Source: a virus. From it: 43,126 nt of DNA. The stretch spans positions 1-43,126 of IMG/VR virus record IMGVR_UViG_3300042304_001000. One strand, given 5' to 3'. A program made the position numbers and the translations under genes. Under the pieces are notes generated by a model, which saw only the letters and a list, made by a program, of their open reading frames with translations, had not been told where the DNA came from and did no database searches. Below are positions 36,458 to 43,126 of this stretch, in pieces. Every line of letters begins with the position of its first letter. The stretch's first letter is position 1.

Positions 36458-38285
36458 GATAGCGTCCTTTGACGTACGGCTTCTTGGCCGACTCCTTATC
36501 GACGACGAACTTCTGTGGATCTGCGTAGTTCCATGAGATGTCGCCGCCCGTACCACGCTGGATCATAATCGATCCGGTGACTTTTCCTTCCTTGTCCGTC
36601 ATGCCGGAACGATCCGCTCGCTTCGCCATTCCGAGCATAAATTGTCGAGGTTGATTGAAACCAACTTCCTTCATCACAATCACCTCTCTGGCCCAGTTCG
36701 TTAAGTCCGACGATCCGAATCCTGAGTAGGCCATCTCTGCCACGCTCTCCGGTTTGTCGTCTCGACCTTTGGGCTTCGGGAAATGATGAACGAGAATCAG
36801 GACGACGCCTGTCTCCATCATAATCGGCTGGAGCAAGTGTCGCGTAAAGTTCGCGCAGACCTCGATATCCGATGGATTGCCGCCCATGTAGGAGAGCAGA
36901 GGATCGATGTAAACCACGTCCACCTTAGTCTTGCGAACGAGGCGGCGGAGCATCGTCGCGAAGTCAGAACCCGTTCTCACCGTCTCGCGGAAGAATAACA
37001 TGTTCGCGCTCCGAAGACCTCGCTCCCAGTTCTCCTTGCCAAAGGTCATCTGAGCAGCGCCCTTGAGCGCATCATGCTGATCGGCGATGTCGTTTTCCGC
37101 CTGAATGTAAGCTACTTTTAGCGCCCGGACGGGTTTGACACCGAACCAAGCTTCGCCGGACGCCCACTTCAGACCCTGATACGCGGCCATCGAGCTTTTG
37201 CCGCATCCACTTTGCCCCACAAAGAGAAGTGATGATCCGCGCCGAACCCACCTATCGCCGATCAGATTGTCAGGATCATTCTGCGGGTCGTACTCGATGA
37301 TGGCATCTATCGAGAACTCCATTGGCATGTCCTGCGCGTCCATGTCGTCCTTGAACGCTTCCCAGTTCACTGCGCCCACATTGACGGCCAAGAGCTTCTG
37401 CTCCTTGCCATCGCGCATTACACCGGCCAGACGGCTGAACCTGCTCGCGTTCTTGTTCTTCGGATCGATGCCGATGCTTTCGAGGTAGCGATAGACGACA
37501 TCGCGGCGCTCGTTCCACTCCTCTCTATTGGCCGCTTCAACGCGCACCCAGCCGTGCAGACTCTTACCGCCGGAATCTATGACGACCGATAGCGGGAGCT
37601 TCGACTCCTTGAGGATCGTCCATTGCTCATCCTTCGTCTTCTCGTCCATCTCGACCAGCACATGGCGGAAGTTCGCCACGCCGGAATCCGATCCGCTCTC
37701 GTCGAAGCATGGATTGATGCGGACGTATGCGCCTTTGCTGTCGCTGCCGTTCCACATGGCGCTGATGGGCGGCGTGAAGTGGTTCTTAATCCATTCGTCC
37801 CTCTTGAGGAACGTACCCTTGGAGGCTGGCCTACCTCGGCCCTCTTCGTCGAAAATGATGTCGTTACAGATGCAGACAACTTCGTCCGACTCGAAGCAGG
37901 CTTTCAGGAAGTCGATTGTCGTAAACGGCGACGGAGGTTCCGGCATCGATTGGATCGTGCGAACGACGAACTTGCCGGTGGGCGAGATTGGATTGCCGCC
38001 CTGACCAATGCCTGACTGAGCGGATAAGAGCCAGCCACGCGGCTTGTCGTGCGAAACCTTGGACGCTTGATCGAGCTTGTGGGCCAGTTCATGTGGTTTC
38101 CACGGCGGGAGGCATTTCGCGTTGTACTCATTGAGGAGCGTATCAGCATCCCCCTCATTAAGCTCAAAGCCGTGTATGAGCGCGGTTGCGACGGCGAAGG
38201 TTGCGTTATGACCGCCTTGTCCGCTGACGGCACCGGGGGTGTTACGAAGCCATGCTCTGGCACGGTCGATCTTTGATTGATTCAT
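36447..38285 (-). CDS. primase-helicase (AEP-like primase plus RecA-like helicase)
   Basis: A 612-residue protein. Residues 1-90 resemble a PriCT-type helical domain. Residues about 120-300 look like a RepB/AEP-type primase: HVLVEMDEK (208-216) with acidic metal ligands and SGGKSLHGWVRV (238-249) with the catalytic His. Residues about 330-560 are a RecA-like helicase: Walker A GQSGCGKSS (357-365), Walker B VVYIDPLLSY (457-466). It should prime and unwind DNA at the fork. No DNA polymerase was seen nearby. Confidence 0.85.
   Translation of the reverse strand: MNQSKIDRARAWLRNTPGAVSGQGGHNATFAVATALIHGFELNEGDADTLLNEYNAKCLPPWKPHELAHKLDQASKVSHDKPRGWLLSAQSGIGQGGNPISPTGKFVVRTIQSMPEPPSPFTTIDFLKACFESDEVVCICNDIIFDEEGRGRPASKGTFLKRDEWIKNHFTPPISAMWNGSDSKGAYVRINPCFDESGSDSGVANFRHVLVEMDEKTKDEQWTILKESKLPLSVVIDSGGKSLHGWVRVEAANREEWNERRDVVYRYLESIGIDPKNKNASRFSRLAGVMRDGKEQKLLAVNVGAVNWEAFKDDMDAQDMPMEFSIDAIIEYDPQNDPDNLIGDRWVRRGSSLLFVGQSGCGKSSMAAYQGLKWASGEAWFGVKPVRALKVAYIQAENDIADQHDALKGAAQMTFGKENWERGLRSANMLFFRETVRTGSDFATMLRRLVRKTKVDVVYIDPLLSYMGGNPSDIEVCANFTRHLLQPIMMETGVVLILVHHFPKPKGRDDKPESVAEMAYSGFGSSDLTNWAREVIVMKEVGFNQPRQFMLGMAKRADRSGMTDKEGKVTGSIMIQRGTGGDISWNYADPQKFVVDKESAKKPYVKGRYPKR
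36450..36465. terminator. small hairpin across the convergent gene ends
   Basis: ACGCT (36450-36454) and AGCGT (36461-36465) flank TAGGAT, which contains the plus-strand stop. No T-run on either side, so at best a weak bidirectional stop in the 11-bp gene overlap. Confidence 0.3.
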
Positions 38286-38509
38286 TGGATTCCAAGTTGT
38301 TTACGCGCTATGTCCCCGCTTTCGCCCAGATCATTCGAGGCGATTTGCTGGAGAACTGACTTTGATTCTTCGAATTTTGCGAAAAGGAGAGACAGCTCTT
38401 TGGGAGTCATCAGGTACTTGCTCCAGTGTTGGATTGGTATGGAGCGAGACTGAAACTTCGCAAAGAGCTGCTCTTGTGCTGCGATGTAGAGTTTAGGGTG
38501 CTTGTTCAA
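38282..38509 (-). CDS. hypothetical helical protein
   Basis: About 75 residues from a TTG at 38509 (reading LNKHPKLYIAAQEQLFAKFQ), which limits the overlap with the upstream gene to 17 bp. An ATG at 38575 would overlap it by more than 80 bp. The protein is helical (MTPKELSLLFAKFEESKSVL). No function recognised. It sits between the primase-helicase and a short conserved protein. Confidence 0.5.
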   Translation of the reverse strand: MNKHPKLYIAAQEQLFAKFQSRSIPIQHWSKYLMTPKELSLLFAKFEESKSVLQQIASNDLGESGDIARKQLGIQ

Positions 38510-38681
38510 TGACCGGGGTGAACTTGGCCTTGAATTCGGCTTTCGTTCGAACGTACACCTTGGGTTTTCCGTCACGGGTGTAGGCTATCCCCACCCATTT
38601 CATTTCCCCGATTCGTATCTCTACGTCGTCGGAAATGACTTCAACCTGCACCGTACTGTTTCCTGAGTTTTTGAATTTCAT
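38493..38681 (-). CDS. small conserved phage protein
   Basis: A 62-residue protein starting MKFKNSGNSTVQVEVISDDV, then EIRIGEMKWVGIAYTR, KPKVYVRTKAEF. The V-E-V-I-x-D-x-V, I-G-E-x-K-W-V-G pattern recurs in phage replication regions. A GTG at 38651 is an alternative start. Beta-rich fold, function unknown. Confidence 0.62.
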   Translation of the reverse strand: MKFKNSGNSTVQVEVISDDVEIRIGEMKWVGIAYTRDGKPKVYVRTKAEFKAKFTPVIEQAP

Positions 38682-38844
38682 CTTCTGAGGCGTTATCGAG
38701 ATGTCCTGTACCAGCCGCATGCCAAACGCCGTCAACAATTTGCGCCTTTGGCTTGGGCTTAGTCATCCAACCTCGAAGAATCGCATGGTCGATGAGTGCT
38801 GGCGCTTCCTTCAATAACTGTTCTCTAGTGATTTGAGTTTCCAT
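38641..38844 (-). CDS. small hypothetical protein
   Basis: A 67-residue protein: METQITREQLLKEAPALIDH, WMTKPKPKAQIVDGVW and a helical end (EDEIQKLRKQYGAG). No family recognised. It overlaps the next gene by 41 bp if that gene starts at 38681. Confidence 0.55.
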   Translation of the reverse strand: METQITREQLLKEAPALIDHAILRGWMTKPKPKAQIVDGVWHAAGTGHLDNASEDEIQKLRKQYGAG

Positions 38845-38847
38845 AAA

Positions 38848-39042
38848 TTAACCTTTTTTAACCGTCTTTCCGCGCCATCCGCCTGCTTTTCTCATCCCGG
38901 GTTCCTGACCAAGTTCGTTGACGAATCCGCGTCGGATCAGCCACTCCTTGTACTTCTGGTCGATGTAAGCGAAGTGAATCTTTTCGGGTGATTCATCTGC
39001 TTCTGCTATCCGCATAATGGGCATTTTGTTTGCGCTGATCAT
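38848..39042 (-). CDS. small hypothetical protein
   Basis: A 64-residue protein from the ATG at 39042 (MISANKMPIMRIAEADESP), which overlaps the upstream stop as ATGA; an ATG at 39024 is also possible. The C-terminus is basic (AGGWRGKTVKKG). Unknown. Confidence 0.55.
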   Translation of the reverse strand: MISANKMPIMRIAEADESPEKIHFAYIDQKYKEWLIRRGFVNELGQEPGMRKAGGWRGKTVKKG

Positions 39043-39233
39043 TTGTATGTCTCGATTGTGTGTTTGTAGTGTCGCTCGGCTTGGGTGCAGTTCCAGCAAA
39101 GGTCTTGAGTTCCGTTGCATCCGCACCCGAGAGATTTGAAAAGTACATTGGCCAACCATTGGTATTCCGCGATGGCGGCTCGCAATGTCTCCACGTCCGT
39201 TTCTTCGGACATGGGTTTGATATTCTCGCTCAT
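39039..39233 (-). CDS. small Cys-containing protein
   Basis: A 64-residue protein: MSENIKPMSEETDVETLRAA, then CGCNGTQDLCWNC, four Cys in a compact knuckle (C-x-C, C-x-x-C), suited to zinc. The start overlaps the upstream stop as ATGA. Unknown role; it lies next to the small membrane gene and the RuvC-like resolvase. Confidence 0.6.
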   Translation of the reverse strand: MSENIKPMSEETDVETLRAAIAEYQWLANVLFKSLGCGCNGTQDLCWNCTQAERHYKHTIETYK

Positions 39234-39349
39234 TTGACGACGAAGAGAAGGAAGTAGGCGCTGGCGACGACCATCCCCATTCCGAACGCCATGATGAGCA
39301 ATTGCTTCAGCTCCTCGGGCGAGGGCGGACGATTGGCTTTGTGTATCAC
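39230..39349 (-). CDS. 39-residue membrane protein
   Basis: From a GTG at 39349 that overlaps the RuvC-like stop as GTGA. N-terminal VIHKANRPPSPEELKQ, then a long hydrophobic helix (LLIMAFGMGMVVASAYFLL). One membrane span, with the N-terminal side basic and acidic. An ATG at 39478 would extend it back over the resolvase gene with a Arg/Ser-rich shadow. A second tiny membrane peptide in this genome (compare 9457-9561). Confidence 0.58.
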   Translation of the reverse strand: MIHKANRPPSPEELKQLLIMAFGMGMVVASAYFLLFVVK

Positions 39350-39807
39350 CGGCCACCGCCCATCGCGTAATGGAGGATCAAAAGGGCGTCGCAGTTTTTG
39401 AGCGTGACGTCCAGATTCGGATACAGTTCCTGAGCTTTGCTTTTTAGCTTTCGCTTCCATTCTGGTCCGGTTTCGCATGATTTACGTCCTCCAAGCCCAA
39501 GTGGTTCTTGCCAGATTTTCGGCTCAACACGGTGGAGTGCGTAGCCTTGAGCGTAACCTAGGCCCTGCACAATCCCGTAGTTTTCATGGAGCGTCGCCAT
39601 GCTGGCCGACGACGTGAGTTTACTGACGAACTTTGGCACTTTCTCGACCCACAGATGGGAGTCGGCCACCTTGAATCCGCTGAGTAACTGCGCCGTGTCG
39701 GGCAGCGACTCGGGCATTGGAAACAGGAGTATTCCTTCCGAGGTGCTGACCGCGAATCCGCCGCCCACACCCGGATCGACCGCAACGATTGTTTGGTTTG
39801 ATTTCAT
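39346..39807 (-). CDS. RuvC-like Holliday-junction resolvase
   Basis: A 153-residue RNase-H-fold protein: IVAVDPGVGGGFAV with D11, HLWVEKVPKF with E55, and LKNCDALLILHYA with D140 as the acidic triad. VEPKIWQEPLG and the length match phage RuvC-like nucleases. It resolves branched DNA before packaging, together with the recombination genes at 735-2787. Confidence 0.85.
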   Translation of the reverse strand: MKSNQTIVAVDPGVGGGFAVSTSEGILLFPMPESLPDTAQLLSGFKVADSHLWVEKVPKFVSKLTSSASMATLHENYGIVQGLGYAQGYALHRVEPKIWQEPLGLGGRKSCETGPEWKRKLKSKAQELYPNLDVTLKNCDALLILHYAMGGGR

Positions 39808-39823
39808 TCGCTCAATATTATTT

Positions 39824-40183
39824 TTAGTAACAGAGGATAGTAACCTGCTCGGCAGCGATTCGAACCGCTGATTTCGTGTCTCCGCCCTCGCTCCACTTCT
39901 CGACCTTCACACGGCCTTTGACGCGCACCAGAGCGCCGTTCTGAATCTCGATAATCTTCTCTGCAACTTGTCCCCATGAGGACAGCTCGAACTCATCGAA
40001 GTCTTCGTGGAAGCGGCCTTCGTTGTCAGTCCAGTGACGGGCGATTGATATAACGCGGCGCACCATGAGCGAGCCTGTTTTGGTTTCGGTTTGCCGACTG
40101 ATGCCGCGCAGTTCGCCGATCAGATAGACTACGTTCTCGGTGGGCGTGGATGTTTCGTTTGCTGTTGTCGTGGATACACTCAT
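39824..40183 (-). CDS. ssb: single-stranded DNA-binding protein (OB fold)
   Basis: A 119-residue protein starting MSVSTTTANETSTPTENVVY. VVYLIGELRGISRQTETKTG begins the OB barrel; FDEFELSSWGQVAEKIIEIQ, GALVRVKGRVKVEKW and SAVRIAAEQVTILCY complete it. Unlike bacterial SSB it has no acidic tip; the other SSB-like protein (735-1172) has one. The ATG at 40183 overlaps the helicase stop as ATGA. Confidence 0.8.
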   Translation of the reverse strand: MSVSTTTANETSTPTENVVYLIGELRGISRQTETKTGSLMVRRVISIARHWTDNEGRFHEDFDEFELSSWGQVAEKIIEIQNGALVRVKGRVKVEKWSEGGDTKSAVRIAAEQVTILCY

Positions 40184-41256
40184 TGGAAAATACAACCTAG
40201 TTCACGGTAGCAGGTCATACGCTTCTTAGCGTGGAACGCTCCGATGGGGTGGAATTTGTCAGAGAAATCTACGATTGTCGCGCAGTTCTTGGTTTCTGTT
40301 TTCCGCAATGCTCGACTCGCTCGCTGGATCGTTTTCTGCGACGACCGACCGCCGCTGACCATGATGAGCAGTTCGACGTTGGGCAGATCCAATCCTTCGT
40401 CGGCCAATGATGTGGCGATCATGGTTCGCAGGTTGCCAGCCTTGAATTCTTCCATGTAAGCGCGCCGGTCCTTCTTGCCGATCTTGGAATGGACGAGCCG
40501 AGAATTCGGAATCTGGTGTTCGTAGTCCTCGCCCAGCGTGATGCGCGGGATGAGGATGAGCGTCTGCATGTCGAGGTGTTCGACCGCGTAGTTGATGGCG
40601 TAGTTGTTGCGCTCGCGGTTCTGGCAGATGCCGATATCGACAATCGATTCCCAAGCGCACATCCGCTTGAGTTCATCCTCCCTGATCCGCATGTACTTGA
40701 CGCGAGTGTTGAAGAGCCGGTCGATGTTGTCGTCGATCTTCTGCTGGATGTTGAGGTCTGTGGCATCGCTGATTTCGAGGTAAGCGTCGGCCAATGAATC
40801 TCCAATGTCGTTGCGGTTTATCTCGTAGGTGCGGTTGTGGAAAAGCGTTCGTGTTACCGTGTTCCGGTCTGGATCGTCGCCCCACGGCGTGGCGTCGAAG
40901 CCATAACGCAGTCCGTTACAGGATTCGATGATGCGACGCCATCCAGCGGCGGCGCTGTGTTTCGCTTCGTCCACGATGAGCATGTCCTTCTTGCTGAAGT
41001 CTACCGACTCATGCGGACAACGAACGTCTACAATGTTGTCTGGAATTCCCGCGACTCTCAACGATGTGCGCGCTTGCTGACATGTCTCGCGTGTTGGGGC
41101 TATCCATCCAAACGACATGTCAGGATAAAATTCGTGGTAATGCTTGATGATCGATGCAGCAATCCATGTCTTACCGCTACCGGCGGGGGCGACGATCAGC
41201 CCATAGCTATTTTTGGCCCACTCTACTGCTTTTTGTTGGTATTCTCTTAGATTCAT
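40180..41256 (-). CDS. superfamily 2 DNA helicase (UvsW/ResIII-like)
   Basis: A 358-residue protein: APAGSGKT (23-30, motif I), LIVDEAKHS (motif II, DEAK variant of DEAH), GFDATPW (motif III), SLADEGLDLPNVEL (motif V) and IQRASRALR (motif VI). It remodels branched or stalled DNA during replication and recombination. It starts close to the stop of a short peptide gene. Confidence 0.88.
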   Translation of the reverse strand: MNLREYQQKAVEWAKNSYGLIVAPAGSGKTWIAASIIKHYHEFYPDMSFGWIAPTRETCQQARTSLRVAGIPDNIVDVRCPHESVDFSKKDMLIVDEAKHSAAAGWRRIIESCNGLRYGFDATPWGDDPDRNTVTRTLFHNRTYEINRNDIGDSLADAYLEISDATDLNIQQKIDDNIDRLFNTRVKYMRIREDELKRMCAWESIVDIGICQNRERNNYAINYAVEHLDMQTLILIPRITLGEDYEHQIPNSRLVHSKIGKKDRRAYMEEFKAGNLRTMIATSLADEGLDLPNVELLIMVSGGRSSQKTIQRASRALRKTETKNCATIVDFSDKFHPIGAFHAKKRMTCYRELGCIFQ

Positions 41257-41260
41257 AATT

Positions 41261-41341
41261 TTAGGAAATTTGCCCCTCCGCCCACTGCTTCATAGCGAGC
41301 GAAGGGTATTGTCCGCACCACACGGTGCGATTCGCTGTCAT
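41261..41341 (-). CDS. possible 26-residue peptide
   Basis: From the ATG at 41341, which overlaps the upstream stop as ATGA, the frame reads MTANRTVWCGQYPSLAMKQW and ends AEGQIS. Its only support is the ATGA coupling and the fit in the 82-bp gap. It may be chance. Confidence 0.3.
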   Translation of the reverse strand: MTANRTVWCGQYPSLAMKQWAEGQIS

Positions 41342-41535
41342 TCGTTCGTTGTACTGGCGGTAGAAAGCGCGCTCGATTGCGTCGTGGCGCACTTCTTGTT
41401 CAGCAACTTCCTTAACGCTTGATTGGCGAAAAATCCGATCTTCAAACCATTCTCGTCGCAATGTTTGCGAACCTCTTCGTGGAGCGCCGAGTCGATGGTG
41501 ATAACTGTGTATTTGGCTGGTTTCTTCATAATCAC
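41338..41535 (-). CDS. ribbon-helix-helix-like small protein
   Basis: A 65-residue protein. AKYTVITIDSALHEEVRKHC then DENGLKIGFFANQALRKLLN is a short beta strand and two helices as in CopG/Arc-type regulators. The GTG at 41535 overlaps the upstream stop as GTGA; an ATG at 41529 is possible. A DNA-binding regulator of the replication operon is plausible. The tail is Ser/Thr-rich. Confidence 0.6.
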   Translation of the reverse strand: MIMKKPAKYTVITIDSALHEEVRKHCDENGLKIGFFANQALRKLLNKKCATTQSSALSTASTTNE

Positions 41536-42044
41536 TCGCTCTTCATCGGCGTGGATTGAACGCCATTGTATGCAATGGTCTTCGGCCTAAAGATGCCCAC
41601 TTGTTCCGTTTCCTCGACCCAACTAGGACCGCCGCGAATGTGGAATATGCAGGAAGACATTCCGTTCCACGATTTGGTGGATGACTTAGCGGAGGTGTAG
41701 GCAGATCCGAACGTGGCGTTCAGATCGTCGCTGCTCATAGCCTTGACGTTGGCCCAGTCGATGTCGCCTGCATGCCATAACTTGAAGCCTAGCTCCAGCG
41801 GAGCTACTACCTCTGCGATGCCGGGGAAGTGCCAGACCCACTCGTCGTGGCTACTGGCATCACCGGACATAACCGCGTAGCACTGGTAGTTGCCGAGCGG
41901 TACGGAGCCGCTTCCCCAGTCGCAGCTCTCGCCGGGTTTGAGGACTGCGCTCCTCGTAGGATGGTCGTTGCATTTAGGCTGCTCGAAAAGAGCAACAAGA
42001 ACAGGGACTTCGGTTTGGTTTTCGATTTTGACGTGGGTGCTCAT
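41532..42044 (-). CDS. hypothetical protein
   Basis: A 170-residue protein starting MSTHVKIENQTEVPVLVALF. Beta-rich with Trp residues (ESCDWGSGSVPLGNYQCYAV, DEWVWHFPGIAEVVAPL). A longer frame to 42227 would overlap the upstream gene, so the ATG at 42044 is preferred. No family recognised; a beta-sandwich is possible. Confidence 0.6.
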   Translation of the reverse strand: MSTHVKIENQTEVPVLVALFEQPKCNDHPTRSAVLKPGESCDWGSGSVPLGNYQCYAVMSGDASSHDEWVWHFPGIAEVVAPLELGFKLWHAGDIDWANVKAMSSDDLNATFGSAYTSAKSSTKSWNGMSSCIFHIRGGPSWVEETEQVGIFRPKTIAYNGVQSTPMKSE

Positions 42045-42072
42045 AGCTATTCGGAGGTGTAAATGGTGTCGG

Positions 42073-42270
42073 TTATGGGGTTGGTTGCAGGATGAAGTCA
42101 AAGTTGGTTTTCCAAGAGTCGCCGAGGCGGTTGTAAGTATCGCCCTTGATCTTCCAAGTGCGCGGATCGCGGGTCGTCTTCGTGTGACGGCAGCGGATTC
42201 TGACATCGATATCCTTGAGCGCCACATTTCGCAGCCGGTCGTCTTCAGGCAGTTCGTGCAGGTGTTTCAT
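42073..42270 (-). CDS. small basic hypothetical protein
   Basis: A 65-residue protein from the ATG at 42270 (MKHLHELPEDDRLRNVALKD), overlapping the upstream stop as ATGA. Basic middle (RIRCRHTKTTRDPRTWKIKG). Unknown. Confidence 0.58.
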   Translation of the reverse strand: MKHLHELPEDDRLRNVALKDIDVRIRCRHTKTTRDPRTWKIKGDTYNRLGDSWKTNFDFILQPTP

Positions 42271-42464
42271 GTCAGCAGGTGTTTGATGATCTGATTTCTT
42301 TCTTTGCCCTTTGCTCGGAGAATTTGCTCCAGCACAACGTGAGGGTTGATTGTCGCGACGTGCTTCCATTCTGGATTACCATCGATGTGCTTGGCTGTAT
42401 CAAGACTTTCCACGCGGATTAGACCGTTAAAAGCGTGGACGTAGATGAAGGCGCAGTCTCTCAT
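42267..42464 (-). CDS. small hypothetical protein
   Basis: A 65-residue protein: MRDCAFIYVHAFNGLIRVES, then HVATINPHVVLEQILRAKG. It overlaps the upstream zinc-ribbon gene by ATGA and is overlapped by the next. No family. Confidence 0.58.
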   Translation of the reverse strand: MRDCAFIYVHAFNGLIRVESLDTAKHIDGNPEWKHVATINPHVVLEQILRAKGKERNQIIKHLLT

Positions 42465-42730
42465 TTTACCTCCTTCACCTGTCCCGTTTGCGAATCAACA
42501 ACACCAAGGGCGATGGCGTTGAACAGCATGACATAGCTGCAAATATCGCACACGACCTCTACCATCGGTGTGATAGCAGCACCGGGACAGTGATTCCCTT
42601 CGTTGTAATACCTAACCTCAACGATGTTAGTGATCGACAATTTGCTAGAGGCACACACAGGACACAGCCGCTTAACGGTCCAGACTTCACTTAGCTTGTC
42701 GATGACTACTTGAGCATCAGATAGTTTCAC
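42461..42730 (-). CDS. zinc-ribbon-like conserved phage protein
   Basis: An 89-residue protein from a GTG at 42730 (GTGA with the upstream stop). VKRLCPVCASSKLSI and EVVCDICSYVMLFNAIALG give two CxxC pairs about 40 residues apart. The pattern FNAIALG after the second pair is conserved in phages. An ATG at 42757 would add MAQSQGGQA, a frame-shifted reading of the upstream KAKEAKP end, and is rejected. Unknown role. Confidence 0.62.
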   Translation of the reverse strand: MKLSDAQVVIDKLSEVWTVKRLCPVCASSKLSITNIVEVRYYNEGNHCPGAAITPMVEVVCDICSYVMLFNAIALGVVDSQTGQVKEVK

Positions 42731-42969
42731 GGCTTGGCCTCCTTGGCTTTGCGCCATGCTTCAACGTCTCTCGGCCTGTTCCATTCTTCGTTGATCATCG
42801 CATCCCCCGCCTCCTCCAGTCGTTTGATGCGCTCTTGAAGCTGCGATGCATACCCGCACGCTACGGAAGGAATTTGAGTGCTTGATCCGCACTTGAAATG
42901 GCGCGTATTGACTCCATGAAAAGACACAAATGGAGCGTTACACCGAGGGCAATAGTGTTCGTCACTCAC
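42727..42969 (-). CDS. zinc-knuckle protein with the repeated C-terminal module
   Basis: An 80-residue protein starting at a GTG at 42969 (MSDEHYCPRCNAPF if initiated as Met). C-x-x-C near residue 7, a second Cys pair further on (KCGSST, ACGYAS), then the coiled-coil module RIKRLEEAGDAMI and the ending WRKAKEAKP, nearly the same as in 242-679. Overlaps the upstream gene by 8 bp (GTGAGTGA). Confidence 0.6.
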   Translation of the reverse strand: MSDEHYCPRCNAPFVSFHGVNTRHFKCGSSTQIPSVACGYASQLQERIKRLEEAGDAMINEEWNRPRDVEAWRKAKEAKP

Positions 42970-43126
42970 GCCATTTGTCCTCCCGCCAGAGCAGCAGATC
43001 GGCTCGCATTGCGTCGTTCTCGGTTTCGAGTTGAGTGATGCGGTCTTCTATTTTACGGACCTCCAGAGCAATTTTTCGCAGTGAGTTTTTATCACACAAC
43101 CCAAACGGATCTTCCGCTATGTACAG
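42962..43126 (-). CDS. main part of the gene that crosses the junction
   Basis: The frame enters from base 43126 and reads LYIAEDPFGLCDKNSLRKIA, then a charged coiled-coil stretch (IEDRITQLETENDAMRADLL) and LWREDKWRE before its stop at 42962-42964. It joins in phase to the GTG at 30-28. The total product is 61 residues, all in the minus direction, coupled to both neighbours. Unknown function; the helical charged body resembles the other small proteins of this cluster. Confidence 0.62.
   Translation of the reverse strand: MYIAEDPFGLCDKNSLRKIALEVRKIEDRITQLETENDAMRADLLLWREDKWRE
43118..43126. repeat. 9-bp terminal direct repeat (also at 1-9)
   Basis: TATGTACAG occurs at both ends of the window (1-9 and 43118-43126). 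It may be the remaining overlap of a circular assembly. A physical terminal feature is less likely but cannot be excluded. Confidence 0.55.

Noticed and set aside
1-43126. CRISPR array, integrase or attachment sites
   Set aside because: No array of regularly spaced repeats, no recombinase motif and no tRNA-end duplication was seen; the excisionase-like HTH gene alone does not support lysogeny.

Overview
This window looks like the essentially complete genome of an uncultured tailed bacteriophage (Caudoviricetes), most likely of podovirus type. It encodes a large terminase, a 749-residue portal, a scaffold-like protein, a probable major capsid protein, a nozzle-like tail protein, several adhesins and three large internal (ejection-type) proteins. 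I see no tail tube, sheath or tape-measure gene. The ends appear to join: bases 1-9 and 43118-43126 are the same 9-mer, and joining them completes a 61-codon gene on the minus strand. No integrase, repressor, tRNA, DNA polymerase or RNA polymerase is recognisable, which suggests a lytic phage that relies on host polymerases. The host cannot be named. Few starts carry a Shine-Dalgarno sequence; most are preceded by A/T-rich or AATCC-type leaders or overlap the previous stop as ATGA or GTGA. This fits a host with weak Shine-Dalgarno use, but it is not diagnostic.

Layout. (1) 1-9866, minus strand: small accessory/early genes. They include a RecE-like nuclease / RecT-like annealing protein / SSB-like recombination module with an AT-rich HNH endonuclease gene inserted (735-3608), a short transglycosylase (5708-6064), paired TPGPW-type genes (6138-6757), and a run of hypothetical genes (6763-9866) separated by structured spacers. 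(2) 10089-16534, plus strand: an HTH protein (candidate small terminase), a PD-(D/E)XK-like nuclease, the probable capsid gene followed by two intrinsic terminators, tail-fibre genes including one with an S74 chaperone, and a holin/spanin-like lysis block. (3) 16599-26158, minus strand: scaffold, a small conserved gene, a four-gene glycan cassette (GH130-like, GT25-like, methyltransferase-like, GT2-like), portal, a Cys-rich protein and the large terminase. (4) 26198-36457, plus strand: collagen/C1q-like adhesin, nozzle-like protein, tail-tip protein, connector-like protein, three ejection-type proteins and two small conserved proteins. (5) 36447-43126 and on through the junction, minus strand: primase-helicase, RuvC-like resolvase, SSB, SF2 helicase and small genes.

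How it works together. Blocks 1 and 5 form one continuous minus-strand replication, recombination and accessory region across the junction. Blocks 2-4 hold the virion, packaging and lysis genes. The structural genes are split over both strands: portal, scaffold and terminase on minus, capsid and tail on plus. The glycan cassette between portal and scaffold suggests that the phage modifies a surface or virion glycan.

The most unusual signal is a set of at least five minus-strand hairpins, several capped by GNRA-type loops, in successive intercistronic spacers between about 7.4 and 9.6 kb. Each starts just after one stop codon and ends 23-39 nt before the next start. They keep G-U pairs that work only in the minus-strand transcript. 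This looks like an undescribed intercistronic RNA element.
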